Of a DNA stretch of 41,255 nucleotides, positions 6,901 through 14,739 are shown piece after piece. Each line of letters starts with the position of its first letter. Position 1 is the stretch's first letter. Source of the DNA: an uncultured Bacteroidia bacterium (lineage in GTDB: Bacteria > Bacteroidota > Bacteroidia > Bacteroidales > ML635J-15); contig CADARW010000003.1 in the NCBI GenBank assembly GCA_902790405.1, positions 1 through 41,255 of the forward strand. Direction: 5' to 3'. Made by a program: the position numbers and the translations under genes. The notes beneath the pieces are model-generated. The model did not search any database. It was given only the letters and a program-made list of their open reading frames with translations, and was not told the DNA's origin.

Positions 6901-9339
6901 TTTGTATATTACGACTATTTGATGTCGCATTTCGATGAAAACGAGATAAGCACAGTAGATTATAGAAGCCGCGATAACTATTTTGCCACGAAATATGCAA
7001 TGGCATCCACTTATGCCGAAATGGGAGAATATGTTTCGGTTATCGGATGCCTTGAACCCGAATTCAAGCGCTTTGAATATACATATGTTGACAGCGATAT
7101 TTGTGCTGAAATATGCAATTTGCTTGGCAATGCGTATGTAGCTGTAGGAAATTACGACCGTGCATATAAATGCTACATTTTGGCACAGGAGTCGATAAGG
7201 GTTTACAAAGGTGCAGATACTTTTGCCGAGGTACAGACTCTCAACAATCTTGGAAATTTCTGCAAGAAGACTGGGAAATACAGGGTTGCCATCGACTATT
7301 ACGATGATGCTCTCGCAATGTTGGACAGAATACAGAGCGACAACCAGACGGAATATGCTATGCTATACGAAAACAAAGGCACTTCATATACTATGCTAGG
7401 GATGTACGACGAAGCAATGTCGCTTTTCGAGAAATGCCTTGCGATAAATCAGGAAATATACGGAGAAAATAGTTCGTATTATGCTACAACGCTTTGCGAT
7501 ATAGCATCAGCTTGCAAGTCGAAGGGAGAATACGACAAGGCTCTGAAGAACTACAACGATGCACTGGCAATTTTACGTAACATCTACGACGACAAGCATC
7601 CTACTTATGCCGAAACTCTCAACGGTATAGGTGATGTATATTTTGCGATGGGCGATTACAACAAGGCTGCAGAAAGTTTCTCCGAAGCAATGGAAATAAA
7701 CAGGAAGCATCTTGCAAACGACTTTTCGTTCCTTACATCTGCCGAACGCGAAATGTACTGGGAGAAAAACAAGGACATGAGCCAGCACATACTTCGTTGC
7801 GGAAGCAAATTGTCGAACAACAGTGTGATTTCGAGCGGAGCCTACAATGCTGAGTTGATTACCAAGGGCTTGCTGCTGACTTCCGATATTGAGTTTACGC
7901 GTTCTGTTTACGAAAGTGGCGATTCTGCACTTATTTCCGATTATGCAGAACTTATTTCCATGAAGGACAAGCTGGGTAAAGCTTACGAAATGCCGATTGA
8001 GGACAGATACATCGACTGCCGCAAACTGAAAGAGGAAATAAACACCGCTGAGCGAGACCTTGTTGCCAAAGTTGAAAAATATGGAGGCTTCAACGCTTCA
8101 ATCGGGCTTACATGGAAGGATGTGCAGTCGGCAATGAGTAAGGGTGATGTTGCAGTTGAATTTACAAGATACGAAGTTGATTCAACCGAAACCCGTTACG
8201 CAGCACTTGTGGTCAATAAGTTCATGAAATCGCCGATGTTTGTTCAGCTATGCACCGAAAAGGACTTGCAAAGGCTTTTGCGCACAGGCGTTATGCCAGA
8301 AAAGCCATCGGACGACCGCGGAGCAACCGTTTTGCGCGACAGACGTATGGGCGTATATACATCAACCGGACTTTACAATGCAATATGGAAACCTTTGGAA
8401 AAGTATTTCACGCCAAACGCCCGTGTATATTTCGCTCCGACAGGCTTACTGCATCAGGTAGCAATAGAGTATGCAATGGTTAATTCCACAAAGTCAATTT
8501 CGGACATCTACGAAATTTACCGCGTATCTTCTACTCGCTTCCTTGCCATGGACTATTCGCCACGGCCATTCGACGAGGCTGTACTTTATGGTGGCATAAG
8601 CTACGATTCAGATACCGCATCCATGAAGCGCGAAAGCGAACGCTTTGGAACGAGAGCCGCTTCTTATAACTCATTTGCCGACATCAGCAAGGACGAGGAA
8701 AGGTCGAGTTTGAGCTATCTGCCAGGCACCAAGACCGAGGTGGAAACCATTAATGCTAAACTGAAAGCAGGAAAAATCAATGTTGACATGCACATTGGCG
8801 AGGCAGCCAACGAAGAATCGTTCAAGGATTTGTCGGGAAAAAAGGTTTCGCTTCTGCATATTGCAACACACGGATTTTTTGTACCTGCCGATACTATTCT
8901 CAACTCCGAGCAGTCGCTCAACTTGTCGGGACTTTTGCTTGCAGGAGCCAACAACATTTGGACAAACATACCAGTCCCCGAAGGTGTAGAAGATGGAGTA
9001 CTCACTGCAAAGGAAATAAGCAATATGGACTTGCGTGATGCCGACATGGTGGTTCTTTCGGCCTGCCAGACCGGACTTGGAGAAATTACCGATGAAGGTG
9101 TTTTCGGACTTCAGCGCGGCTTCAAGAAGGCTGGCGTACATACCATTATAATGAGCCTCTGGTCTGTTGACGACAATGCAACACAGTTGATGATGACCGA
9201 GTTCTACTCAAATCTGATGGCAGGAATGTCGAAGCGAGAAGCCTTCCTGAAGGCACAGCGCACATTGAAAACCACCTCCGGCTTCGAGAATCCGAGATTC
9301 TGGGCGGCGTTTATTATGCTTGATGGAAACGAAAAGTAA
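3949..9339 (+). CDS. Secreted giant TPR-repeat protein with C-terminal CHAT caspase-like peptidase domain
   Basis: A 1796-residue protein. An N-terminal signal peptide (hydrophobic core LALILAIIPICLHS, cleavage near FSQ) sends it out of the cytoplasm. Residues from about 30 to 1270 are many tetratricopeptide-type helical pairs (for example YDKAEEAI, YNKALEYY, YDEAMSLFEKCL, YDKALKNYNDAL), clearest between about 1080 and 1260. The last ~350 residues form a CHAT domain: ATHGFF holds the candidate catalytic His1641 and LSACQTGLG holds the candidate Cys1706, followed by the conserved SLWSVDD and FWAAFIMLDG blocks. CHAT is a clan CD (caspase/separase-like) peptidase family, and TPRs usually present its substrate or regulator. 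Being exported rather than cytosolic argues against a role like the CRISPR-linked TPR-CHAT peptidases. It is monocistronic, with its own promoter and downstream terminator. Confidence 0.92.
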   Translation: MKRLALILAIIPICLHSFSQVETKLQKADALAKACLSSDADIYAECLGEANEMYFSAYNEFTSKAMSATEIGELPYARMMFHVGYYRKLNFYFKECIPYYDTAMTVYAKADKLDNNDVWRCFEMLDVLKAYYSYDLVDYEKHLRYALLNADFTKKYLKKQYYELSSAMEEVALAYMNLNEYDKAEEAINEALKAEEKANGKDSDHYFSLEQYKDLIASEKEYPIATYTMTAYLPIENPANRRDSLYNMLLEVRYDVEEAMPLFEELQDSFEKDGMKNSDDSLLYAKSLYHIAIRCWDASQSSDDDETTALMAARAIRYMKQADELYASSKDAISDIHANILYELAIFYNNGRNDRETAIKYAEASFEIFTKLPFNEYNLSSCTNIMDALDTYYCGDEMRDCEKAIRYNEQMVEICRNAENDWYIYALIRTGNNYFKIRNYNKALEYYMQAYENNDNPNGGDAEFLLKIAETYKNLGDSKSEEKYRKMYEDALANEMPIDEDYYIPTSYMSISDFLTVAVDDDEVELLYNSSFRPIKGTHCDSLRYDAVCAIMKRSSTNPSERINNTRPIMIAFEDYFAKGNATHTDSIYYAYSLYNVGKYICDAAKGFKGTQMLLEAKEMFEALSLTNTRNYANTLYELALVKDESAEYYIDAYGVYKTLPTNIFINNRCMKIFGELLDYGEKSYNNEFSLKIFEEIESYLEQHPDYIEKEELETLKIQITIRKAELYYKLFNYDSSLLCYKKAISMMDNAGMKKTYTYCETIHKLADISRWNHNYDDAKKYAKQYEKLSKKFKKEENDEGDFWAGDDNYDTDIYGMEEQSELERLYQHLYMLNTSIRSNNVNDCRPQAIETFVKIKDLFAREGFNTSNDSIFYEYSLLHMGYIEYIAEKYDSTLDYMSELDRFLPQSNSISGNGYAEIHYYYLLYKALALAGKEENREALKNFDLILDYYKRLESRDEYYEIDYTMMLYAAYINTTLHDYDKAFVYYDYLMSHFDENEISTVDYRSRDNYFATKYAMASTYAEMGEYVSVIGCLEPEFKRFEYTYVDSDICAEICNLLGNAYVAVGNYDRAYKCYILAQESIRVYKGADTFAEVQTLNNLGNFCKKTGKYRVAIDYYDDALAMLDRIQSDNQTEYAMLYENKGTSYTMLGMYDEAMSLFEKCLAINQEIYGENSSYYATTLCDIASACKSKGEYDKALKNYNDALAILRNIYDDKHPTYAETLNGIGDVYFAMGDYNKAAESFSEAMEINRKHLANDFSFLTSAEREMYWEKNKDMSQHILRCGSKLSNNSVISSGAYNAELITKGLLLTSDIEFTRSVYESGDSALISDYAELISMKDKLGKAYEMPIEDRYIDCRKLKEEINTAERDLVAKVEKYGGFNASIGLTWKDVQSAMSKGDVAVEFTRYEVDSTETRYAALVVNKFMKSPMFVQLCTEKDLQRLLRTGVMPEKPSDDRGATVLRDRRMGVYTSTGLYNAIWKPLEKYFTPNARVYFAPTGLLHQVAIEYAMVNSTKSISDIYEIYRVSSTRFLAMDYSPRPFDEAVLYGGISYDSDTASMKRESERFGTRAASYNSFADISKDEERSSLSYLPGTKTEVETINAKLKAGKINVDMHIGEAANEESFKDLSGKKVSLLHIATHGFFVPADTILNSEQSLNLSGLLLAGANNIWTNIPVPEGVEDGVLTAKEISNMDLRDADMVVLSACQTGLGEITDEGVFGLQRGFKKAGVHTIIMSLWSVDDNATQLMMTEFYSNLMAGMSKREAFLKAQRTLKTTSGFENPRFWAAFIMLDGNEK

Positions 9340-9400
9340 GTTAAATGGTTTATAAGTTTATGAGTTTAAGATGGTTTGAAAGTTAAAACTAACAATATGA

Positions 9401-9456
9401 AACAACTTCAAACAACATCAAACCATTTCAAACAACCTCAAACTACATCAAACAAC
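9401..9456. repeat. Decamer tandem repeat AACAACNTCA
   Basis: Six head-to-tail 10-bp units (AACAACTTCA, AACAACATCA, AACCATTTCA, AACAACCTCA, AACTACATCA, AACAACCTTT) lie just downstream of the TPR-CHAT gene. Two further units follow at about 9471-9490 after a 10-16 bp interruption. The strict 10-bp period is close to one helical turn. No coding potential is evident. Confidence 0.8.
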
Positions 9457-9494
9457 CTTTAGCTCGCGCCAGCAATTTCAAACAACTTCAACCC

Positions 9495-9535
9495 CAAAGG
9501 GCTCGCAGGCTGACAGTCTGACAGTCGTACAGCCC
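9495..9535. repeat. Dispersed CTGACAGTCTGACAGTC-type intergenic repeat
   Basis: GGGCTCGCAGGCTGACAG followed by TCTGACAGTCGTACAGCCC. It resembles the other AGACTG/AGCCTG modules in the 3.5-12.7 kb intergenic regions and has weak dyad symmetry (GGGCT...AGCCC). Confidence 0.45.
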
Positions 9536-9542
9536 AAAGACA

Positions 9543-9580
9543 CGAAAAAAGCATTAAGGTCATTCTTAATGCTTTTTTAT
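9543..9580. terminator. Bidirectional terminator hairpin
   Basis: AAAAAGCATTAAG-GTCATT-CTTAATGCTTTTTT has a perfect long stem with A-run and T-run flanks. It can end the TPR-CHAT transcript (+) and any read-through from rpsA (-). Confidence 0.85.
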
Positions 9581-9611
9581 ATTAGACTGCAAGACTGTTA
9601 GCCTGCAAGAC

Positions 9612-9640
9612 AAAAAAAAGGATGCTTGCGCATCCTTTTT
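9612..9640 (-). terminator. rpsA terminator
   Basis: AAAAAGGATGC-TTGC-GCATCCTTTTT stem-loop immediately downstream of the rpsA stop codon at 9643. The A-run on the plus strand is a T-run for the rpsA transcript. The hairpin is symmetric and may work in both directions. Confidence 0.85.
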
Positions 9641-9642
9641 AA

Positions 9643-11424
9643 TTATTTCTGGTTCTTTTCCTGCTGGAGAAGTTCTTCCTTCAAAGCAGCGAGGTCGGTA
9701 ACGTCACCGATAGTGGTCTTTTCCATCTTGTCGGCTGGTTTTGCCTTCTTAGCCTTGCTTTCCTTCTTCTTTTCATCGTCAGCGGGCTTGTTCAAATCTT
9801 CGAAAGTTCTCGAGTGAGAAACAAAGATCTTCTTGTTTTCCTTGTTGAATTCGATAACCTTGAACGGAAGCTTTTCGTCAACCTTAGCAGGTGTTCCGTC
9901 TTCCTTGATGAGGTGACGTGGAGTTGCGAAACCTTCAACACCATAAGGCAATGCGATGATAGAACCCTTATCGTTCATTTCAACGATTGTACCTTCGTGG
10001 ATTGAATCAACTGTGAAGATAGTTTCGAATACGTCCCAAGGATTTTCTTCGATCTGCTTGTGGCCGAGGCTCAAGCGACGGTTTTCCTTGTCGATTTCCA
10101 ATACTACAACTTCGAGTTCAGCACCAACTGAAGTGAATTCTGACGGGTGCTTAATCTTCTTGGTCCATGAAAGGTCTGAAATGTGTACCAAACCGTCAAC
10201 GCCTTCTTCGAGTTCAACGAAAACGCCGAAGTTAGTGAAGTTGCGAACCTTAGCCATGTGCTTTGAACCAACCGGGTACTTCTGTTCGATTTCTTCCCAT
10301 GGATCTGGGTGGAGCTGCTTGATACCGAGAGACATCTTGCGTTCTTCGCGGTCGAGGGTGAGGATAACGGCTTCAACTTCGTCGCCAACCTTCATGAATT
10401 CCTGAGCAGAACGGAGGTGCTGCGACCACGACATTTCTGATACGTGAATCAAACCTTCTACGCCCGGAGCAATCTCGATGAATGCACCGTAGTCGGCGAT
10501 AACAACAACCTTACCTTTAACCTTGTCACCAACCTTGAGGTTCGGATCGAGCGAATCCCATGGATGAGGAGTGAGCTGCTTGAGACCGAGAGCGATGCGC
10601 TTCTTGTCGTCGTCGAAGTCGAGGATAACAACCTGAATCTTCGAATCCAACTGAACGATTTCTTCCGGATGAGTAACGCGTCCCCATGACAAGTCGGTGA
10701 TGTGGATGAGACCGTCAACACCGCCCAAGTCAATAAATACACCGTAGCTGGTGATATTCTTAACAGTACCTTCGAGTACCTGACCCTTTTCGAGCTTAGA
10801 GATAATCTGCTTCTTCTGTTCTTCGAGTTCTGCCTCGATGAGAGCCTTGTGAGAAACAACTACATTCTTGAATTCATCGTTGATCTTAACAACCTTGAGT
10901 TCCATTGTCTTGCCAACGAATACGTCGTAGTCGCGAATTGGCTTAACATCAATCTGAGAACCTGGCAAGAATGCTTCGATACCGAATACATCAACGATCA
11001 TACCGCCCTTAGTACGGCACTTGATGTAACCCTTAACGATTTCGTCGTTGTTGCAAGCCTCGTTAACTCTATCCCACGACTTGAGCGACTGAGCCTTCTT
11101 GTGTGAGAGGAGCAACTGACCGTTTGCTGTTTCCATGCTTTCCACGAAAACTTCTACCTTGTCACCAACCTTGATGTCGGTTTCGTAACGGAATTCTGCT
11201 GCGTTGATAACACCTTCCGACTTGTAGCCGATGTTAACTACAACTTCTCTCTTGTTAATAGCAACGATAGTTCCGTCAACTACGGTACCTTCCTGAATCT
11301 GGCTGAAGGTTTCACCGTATTTCTTTTCTAATTCTTCGCGGCTTACACCGTCGAAGCTGTTTTCTTTTTTGCCCAGGGCATCCCAATTGAAATCCTCGAT
11401 GGGCTGAATGTTCTTTGTTGTCAT
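9643..11424 (-). CDS. rpsA: 30S ribosomal protein S1
   Basis: A 593-residue protein with six S1 RNA-binding repeats at about 44-110, 130-193, 214-283, 299-369, 386-456 and 474-540. They carry typical blocks such as SYGVFIDLGGVDGLIHITDL, DYGAFIEIAPGVEGLIHVSE and NFGVFVELEEGVDGLVHISD. The lysine-rich C-terminal tail (540-593) is typical of Bacteroidota S1. It binds mRNA at the 30S subunit and supports initiation, which matters in a phylum that mostly lacks Shine-Dalgarno sites. Codon choice is narrow (AAC, GAG, AAG), consistent with high expression. It is monocistronic, with a strong promoter at 11479-11508 and a leader of about 50 nt. Confidence 0.97.
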   Translation of the reverse strand: MTTKNIQPIEDFNWDALGKKENSFDGVSREELEKKYGETFSQIQEGTVVDGTIVAINKREVVVNIGYKSEGVINAAEFRYETDIKVGDKVEVFVESMETANGQLLLSHKKAQSLKSWDRVNEACNNDEIVKGYIKCRTKGGMIVDVFGIEAFLPGSQIDVKPIRDYDVFVGKTMELKVVKINDEFKNVVVSHKALIEAELEEQKKQIISKLEKGQVLEGTVKNITSYGVFIDLGGVDGLIHITDLSWGRVTHPEEIVQLDSKIQVVILDFDDDKKRIALGLKQLTPHPWDSLDPNLKVGDKVKGKVVVIADYGAFIEIAPGVEGLIHVSEMSWSQHLRSAQEFMKVGDEVEAVILTLDREERKMSLGIKQLHPDPWEEIEQKYPVGSKHMAKVRNFTNFGVFVELEEGVDGLVHISDLSWTKKIKHPSEFTSVGAELEVVVLEIDKENRRLSLGHKQIEENPWDVFETIFTVDSIHEGTIVEMNDKGSIIALPYGVEGFATPRHLIKEDGTPAKVDEKLPFKVIEFNKENKKIFVSHSRTFEDLNKPADDEKKKESKAKKAKPADKMEKTTIGDVTDLAALKEELLQQEKNQK

Positions 11425-11478
11425 TTAATTAAAAACAATTAATTTGGTTAGACATTATTTATAAAAAATTTCGAGCCG

Positions 11479-11508
11479 CAAAAGTACAACATTTTTTTGT
11501 AATTCAAA
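11479..11508 (-). promoter_or_regulatory. rpsA promoter
   Basis: On the minus strand, TTTG (11505-11508), an 18-nt spacer and TACTTTTG (11479-11486) match the Bacteroidota promoter. The ATG at 11424 lies 55 nt downstream of the -7 box. Confidence 0.75.
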
Positions 11509-11639
11509 CAAATAGCGAAAAAAAAGTTTCTAAGTTTGAATGGCTGGCGCCGTTTCAAGTTCAACGTTTAATATTCAAAGATTTGTAGCGGTGCAATGCT
11601 TTGCATCGAATGAATTTTATATGTGTTATATGGTGTTTG

Positions 11640-11765
11640 AGAGTTTATTTGTCGGGCTAAAAGGCGAACAGAAGACCAGCCCGTATGTCTGACGGAAGAC
11701 CAGTCGAACAGACCGCCAGACTGTAAGACTTTTAGACTGTGAGCCTGTTAGCCTTCAAGCCCATC
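11640..11765. repeat. Dispersed AGACTG/AGCCTGTTAGCC repeat cluster, locus 3
   Basis: Several degenerate units in a row, including AGACCAGCCCG, GAAGACCAGTCGAACAGACC, AGACTGTAAGAC, TTTAGACTGTGAGCCTG and TTAGCCTTCAAGCCC. They fill most of the gap between rpsA and the lipoprotein gene. The rest of that gap (11510-11640) holds only a short GTGCAATGCTTTGCATC palindrome near 11590 and no credible ORF. Confidence 0.55.
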
Positions 11766-11770
11766 GCAAA

Positions 11771-12340
11771 TTATTCCACCAGTCTCCAAGTGCAGTTGTT
11801 CTCCTTGTCGTAAAATTCGGTAAGACCTTTGCCTTTTACGATAACCATATCAGAGAAATCGTCGTCCTTTGTATTTTGCAAAACAATTGTATCGCCAAGT
11901 TTTTGTTCGTGTCCATAATCATACGGGTTTATACCTGGGAAATCGTCTTTATATGATAGGCCAGCAAGGTTTTTGTCCACGCTTTTTATGGAAACAAATA
12001 TATTGCCAATTGTCCCAATACCTTGGTTTCCCCGATTTTCATTAAGATAAAAATATATATTTAATGCCAGTTGCTCATTTTTTAAACTTACAGACAAATC
12101 ACCCACACAGCCACATTTACAATTTCTACTAAAACTATTAGCTTCAGATTTGTAAAAATTTGTAACTTTTAGTTTTATTACAGAATCATTTTCGTTCTTG
12201 AAAGTAACGGTGCTACCTTCTTCGTATGGGGCATATTTACAGAGCCATTCGGGGAAAGCTGAGCAATGAATCTGACACGACTGGAATATTAATGCGGAAA
12301 TAATTAGCAATGCTACTATAAATGCAATATGTCTTTTCAT
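11771..12340 (-). CDS. Putative lipoprotein, function unknown
   Basis: A 189-residue product when read from the ATG at 12338-12340. That start gives a clean lipoprotein signal (MKRHIAFIVALLII, lipobox FQSC at about residue 22). A longer in-frame start at 12427 would add a non-hydrophobic N-terminus and overlap the small upstream ORF, so I reject it. The mature protein has a cysteine cluster (CQIHC, then NCKCGC at about residues 75-80) that could form disulfides or bind metal, and it ends in TWRLVE. I do not recognise the family. It follows a 25-codon exported-peptide ORF by 40 nt and is probably co-transcribed from the promoter at 12485-12516. Confidence 0.75.
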   Translation of the reverse strand: MKRHIAFIVALLIISALIFQSCQIHCSAFPEWLCKYAPYEEGSTVTFKNENDSVIKLKVTNFYKSEANSFSRNCKCGCVGDLSVSLKNEQLALNIYFYLNENRGNQGIGTIGNIFVSIKSVDKNLAGLSYKDDFPGINPYDYGHEQKLGDTIVLQNTKDDDFSDMVIVKGKGLTEFYDKENNCTWRLVE

Positions 12341-12380
12341 AATTTTATTAGTTTTAATGTTAATGATTTTGATTGTGTTT

Positions 12381-12458
12381 TTAGTGAATGTAGTTGGTTG
12401 TTTGTGCCATACAGATAGTGCTGGCAAGGATAAATCCTAGTAATGCTATTTTTCTCAT
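12381..12458 (-). CDS. 25-residue peptide that is almost entirely a signal peptide
   Basis: ATG at 12456-12458 to TAA at 12381-12383. The product begins MRKIALLGFILASTICMAQ and continues for six residues. It is a textbook Sec signal peptide with a predicted cut after CMA, leaving only about seven residues (QTTNYIH). A strong promoter lies 27 nt upstream and the lipoprotein gene 40 nt downstream. It may be a secreted micropeptide, a translated leader that controls the lipoprotein, or the stub of a decayed secreted protein. Confidence 0.5.
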   Translation of the reverse strand: MRKIALLGFILASTICMAQTTNYIH

Positions 12459-12484
12459 AGATAAAAATTTAAAGTAAACTTTTG

Positions 12485-12516
12485 CAAAGATATTAAGGGA
12501 AAGAATGGTAACCAAA
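12485..12516 (-). promoter_or_regulatory. Promoter of the micropeptide-lipoprotein unit
   Basis: On the minus strand, TTTG (12513-12516), a 20-nt spacer and TATCTTTG (12485-12492). Transcription would start near 12478, about 20 nt before the micropeptide ATG. Confidence 0.7.
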
Positions 12517-12576
12517 TTATAAATCTGATATTATACTTAGCATATATTTTTTATAGAGATAAGATATAGAGATAAA

Positions 12577-12640
12577 GAAACTAGCAGGCAAACAGAAAAA
12601 CATCCAGACAGCCTGTTAGCCTGCAAGCCTGTTCGCCCAT
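12577..12640. repeat. Dispersed GCCTGTTAGCC repeat, locus 4
   Basis: Contains ACTAGCAGGCAAACAG and CAGCCTGTTAGCCTGCAAG followed by CCTGTTCGCCC. It shares the AGCCTGTTAGCCTGCAAG core with 9586-9610. Confidence 0.55.
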
Positions 12641-12666
12641 CCGTTCCCGAAAAATTCTTCCGAAAG

Positions 12667-12700
12667 TTTGCGCCCATTCTGCATATTTTTATTATCTTTG
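12667..12700 (+). promoter_or_regulatory. Promoter of the OmpA-family gene
   Basis: TTTG (12667-12670), a 22-nt spacer and TATCTTTG (12693-12700). The -7 box ends 19 nt before the ATG. Confidence 0.6.
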
Positions 12701-12719
12701 CTATTTATTTGCTCTTTAA

Positions 12720-14738
12720 ATGGCAAGGCGACTTTTCATATTGCTGATAATCTTGACTGTAGGATTTTTCCGCGGCTACGCCCAGTTTGACGACGACTTC
12801 TGCAACGACATCGACGACAAGAAACTGATAAAGAGTTTCCAGAAGGGCGTGCAACTGCTCAACGACGGCAAGATGAACGACGCCGAAGTCATCTTCGCAA
12901 AGATTCTTGACGAGGAGCCCGAGTTTACCGAGGCATGGGTTGCAAGCGCCGAAATCAACTACTCTAAGTACAAGAGCGCAAAAGACCCCAAAAACCAGAA
13001 CAACTACTACTCGCGCTATGTGAAATGCCTCGAAAGCGTGGCAAAAATCTGCCCTTCGTACCAGGACTACGAGGTTTGCTACACACTTGGAAAGATTTTC
13101 TTCAGCCACGACAAGCTCGACGTTGCAAAAACCTACCTGAAAACCTACATCGACAACGGCAAGAAGGGCACAAAGTACTACACCGACGCCGAAAGCACCT
13201 ATCATTATATAGAACAGTACCTGAACCTCATCGAGAATCCGGTACCGTTCGAACCAGTGGTTGTCGAAGGTGTTTCGAGCGCATACGACGACTATCTGCC
13301 ACTCATCTCGCCCGACGGCTCTCTGGCCCTATTTACAAAGGCCTACATGAAAAAAGAAGTAAACTCGATATACGGCGACAGGTTTGTGGAGGAATTCACC
13401 GTCTCGAAAGCATCTGACGACAACGGACTTGTATTCTCGCCAGGAGAACCGCTGCCCTACCCGTTCAATTCTGGCAAGAACCAAGGCGCGGCATCAATAT
13501 CCATCGACAACAAGACGATGTTTATCACTATATGCGAATTCATCAGCCGAGACTACGACAACTGCGACATCTATATGTCGACCCGCGTGGGCGACGGCTG
13601 GTCGGAACTGAAGTCGCTCGGACCTAACATCAACGGCGTTAAGACATGGGAAAGTCAGCCTTCGATTTCGGCCGACGGCAAAACCCTCTACTTCGCCAGC
13701 ATACGCGAAAGCAACGTCGGCTTCGACCCCGACAATCCAACTTCAGACATCTACTATTCGACCAAGGACGAAAAGGGCAACTGGAGTAAGGCGAAAAACC
13801 TCGGTTCCAAAATCAACACCCCAGGCAACGAGAAGTCGCCGTTCATACATTCCGACAGCCAGACATTGTATTTCTCGTCCGACGGTCACCTCGGAATTGG
13901 CGGATACGACATTTTCTTCTCTAAGTTCAGGGACGGTGACTGGACAAAGCCCGTCAACATCGGTTACCCGATAAACACCAAGAACAACGACCTGGGTTTT
14001 GTCGTCAACACTCAGGGAACCAAGGCATATTTCGCATCAAACAAGCTTAACGGCAAGGGCGGCTGGGACATCTACGCCATCGACCTTTACAAGGAAGCCC
14101 GTCCCGAAAAGGTATTCCTCGTGAAAGGCCAGCTCGTGGATGACAACGGTTACGCGCTCAGCGATGCCAAGCTCGAAGTGAAAAACACCCGTACCGAAGA
14201 AGTGTCGGAAGGCGTAGTAGATGCCGAAACAGGTCATTACGCAGTTGCCGTAACCGCCAAAAACGAAAACGACGATTTCCTGATGGTTGTGAAGAAGGAA
14301 GACTATAGTTTTTCGTCCACACTTATTGAACCAACCGAGGAAACCTTTGAAAAGCCGATTGAGGTCAACTTCGAAGTTAAACCGATAGAGGCAGGGAAGT
14401 CGGTGCAAATCAACGACATATATTACGCTACGGCATCGTACGAGATAAACCAGAAGAGCTATGCAGTACTTAACGAGTTTGCCGAATTCCTGAAGTCGAA
14501 TCCGACCGTAAAGGTTGAAATCCGCGGTCACACCGACAACATCGGCAGTGCGCAGACAAACATAACGCTGTCGAACCGCCGTGCGCAGGCAGTTTACGAC
14601 TACCTTTTGTCAAAAGGTGTTCCAAAGGCAAACATAAGCTACAAGGGCTATGGCCCAAACATGCCTATTGCCGACAACAAGACCGAAGCCGGCAGGGCTA
14701 AGAACCGCCGCACCGAATTCTACATTTTATCAAAGTAA
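12720..14738 (+). CDS. OmpA-family protein with TPR, PD40 propeller, carboxypeptidase-like and OmpA_C domains (PorE-like architecture)
   Basis: A 672-residue exported protein. It has a signal peptide (1-21, cut near YAQ), TPR-like helices (about 30-165), then a six-block WD40/PD40 beta-propeller (about 185-455) with repeated DGKTLYFAS-type strands. A carboxypeptidase-regulatory-like domain follows (about 468-555, KGQLVDDNGYALSDAKLEV). The C-terminal OmpA peptidoglycan-binding domain (about 560-672) carries EIRGHTDNIGS and NRRAQAVYDYL. This order is that of PorE (PG1058) of the Porphyromonas gingivalis type IX secretion system, which tethers the machine to peptidoglycan. No other T9SS gene is in the window, and similar architectures exist outside T9SS, so the role is inferred. 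It ends 1 nt from the convergent ruvC stop. Confidence 0.85.
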   Translation: MARRLFILLIILTVGFFRGYAQFDDDFCNDIDDKKLIKSFQKGVQLLNDGKMNDAEVIFAKILDEEPEFTEAWVASAEINYSKYKSAKDPKNQNNYYSRYVKCLESVAKICPSYQDYEVCYTLGKIFFSHDKLDVAKTYLKTYIDNGKKGTKYYTDAESTYHYIEQYLNLIENPVPFEPVVVEGVSSAYDDYLPLISPDGSLALFTKAYMKKEVNSIYGDRFVEEFTVSKASDDNGLVFSPGEPLPYPFNSGKNQGAASISIDNKTMFITICEFISRDYDNCDIYMSTRVGDGWSELKSLGPNINGVKTWESQPSISADGKTLYFASIRESNVGFDPDNPTSDIYYSTKDEKGNWSKAKNLGSKINTPGNEKSPFIHSDSQTLYFSSDGHLGIGGYDIFFSKFRDGDWTKPVNIGYPINTKNNDLGFVVNTQGTKAYFASNKLNGKGGWDIYAIDLYKEARPEKVFLVKGQLVDDNGYALSDAKLEVKNTRTEEVSEGVVDAETGHYAVAVTAKNENDDFLMVVKKEDYSFSSTLIEPTEETFEKPIEVNFEVKPIEAGKSVQINDIYYATASYEINQKSYAVLNEFAEFLKSNPTVKVEIRGHTDNIGSAQTNITLSNRRAQAVYDYLLSKGVPKANISYKGYGPNMPIADNKTEAGRAKNRRTEFYILSK

Positions 14739-14739
14739 A

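Noticed and set aside
9401..9456. Decamer repeats as a possible CRISPR array
   Set aside because: The period is 10 bp with no spacers, far too short for CRISPR, and no cas gene is in the window.
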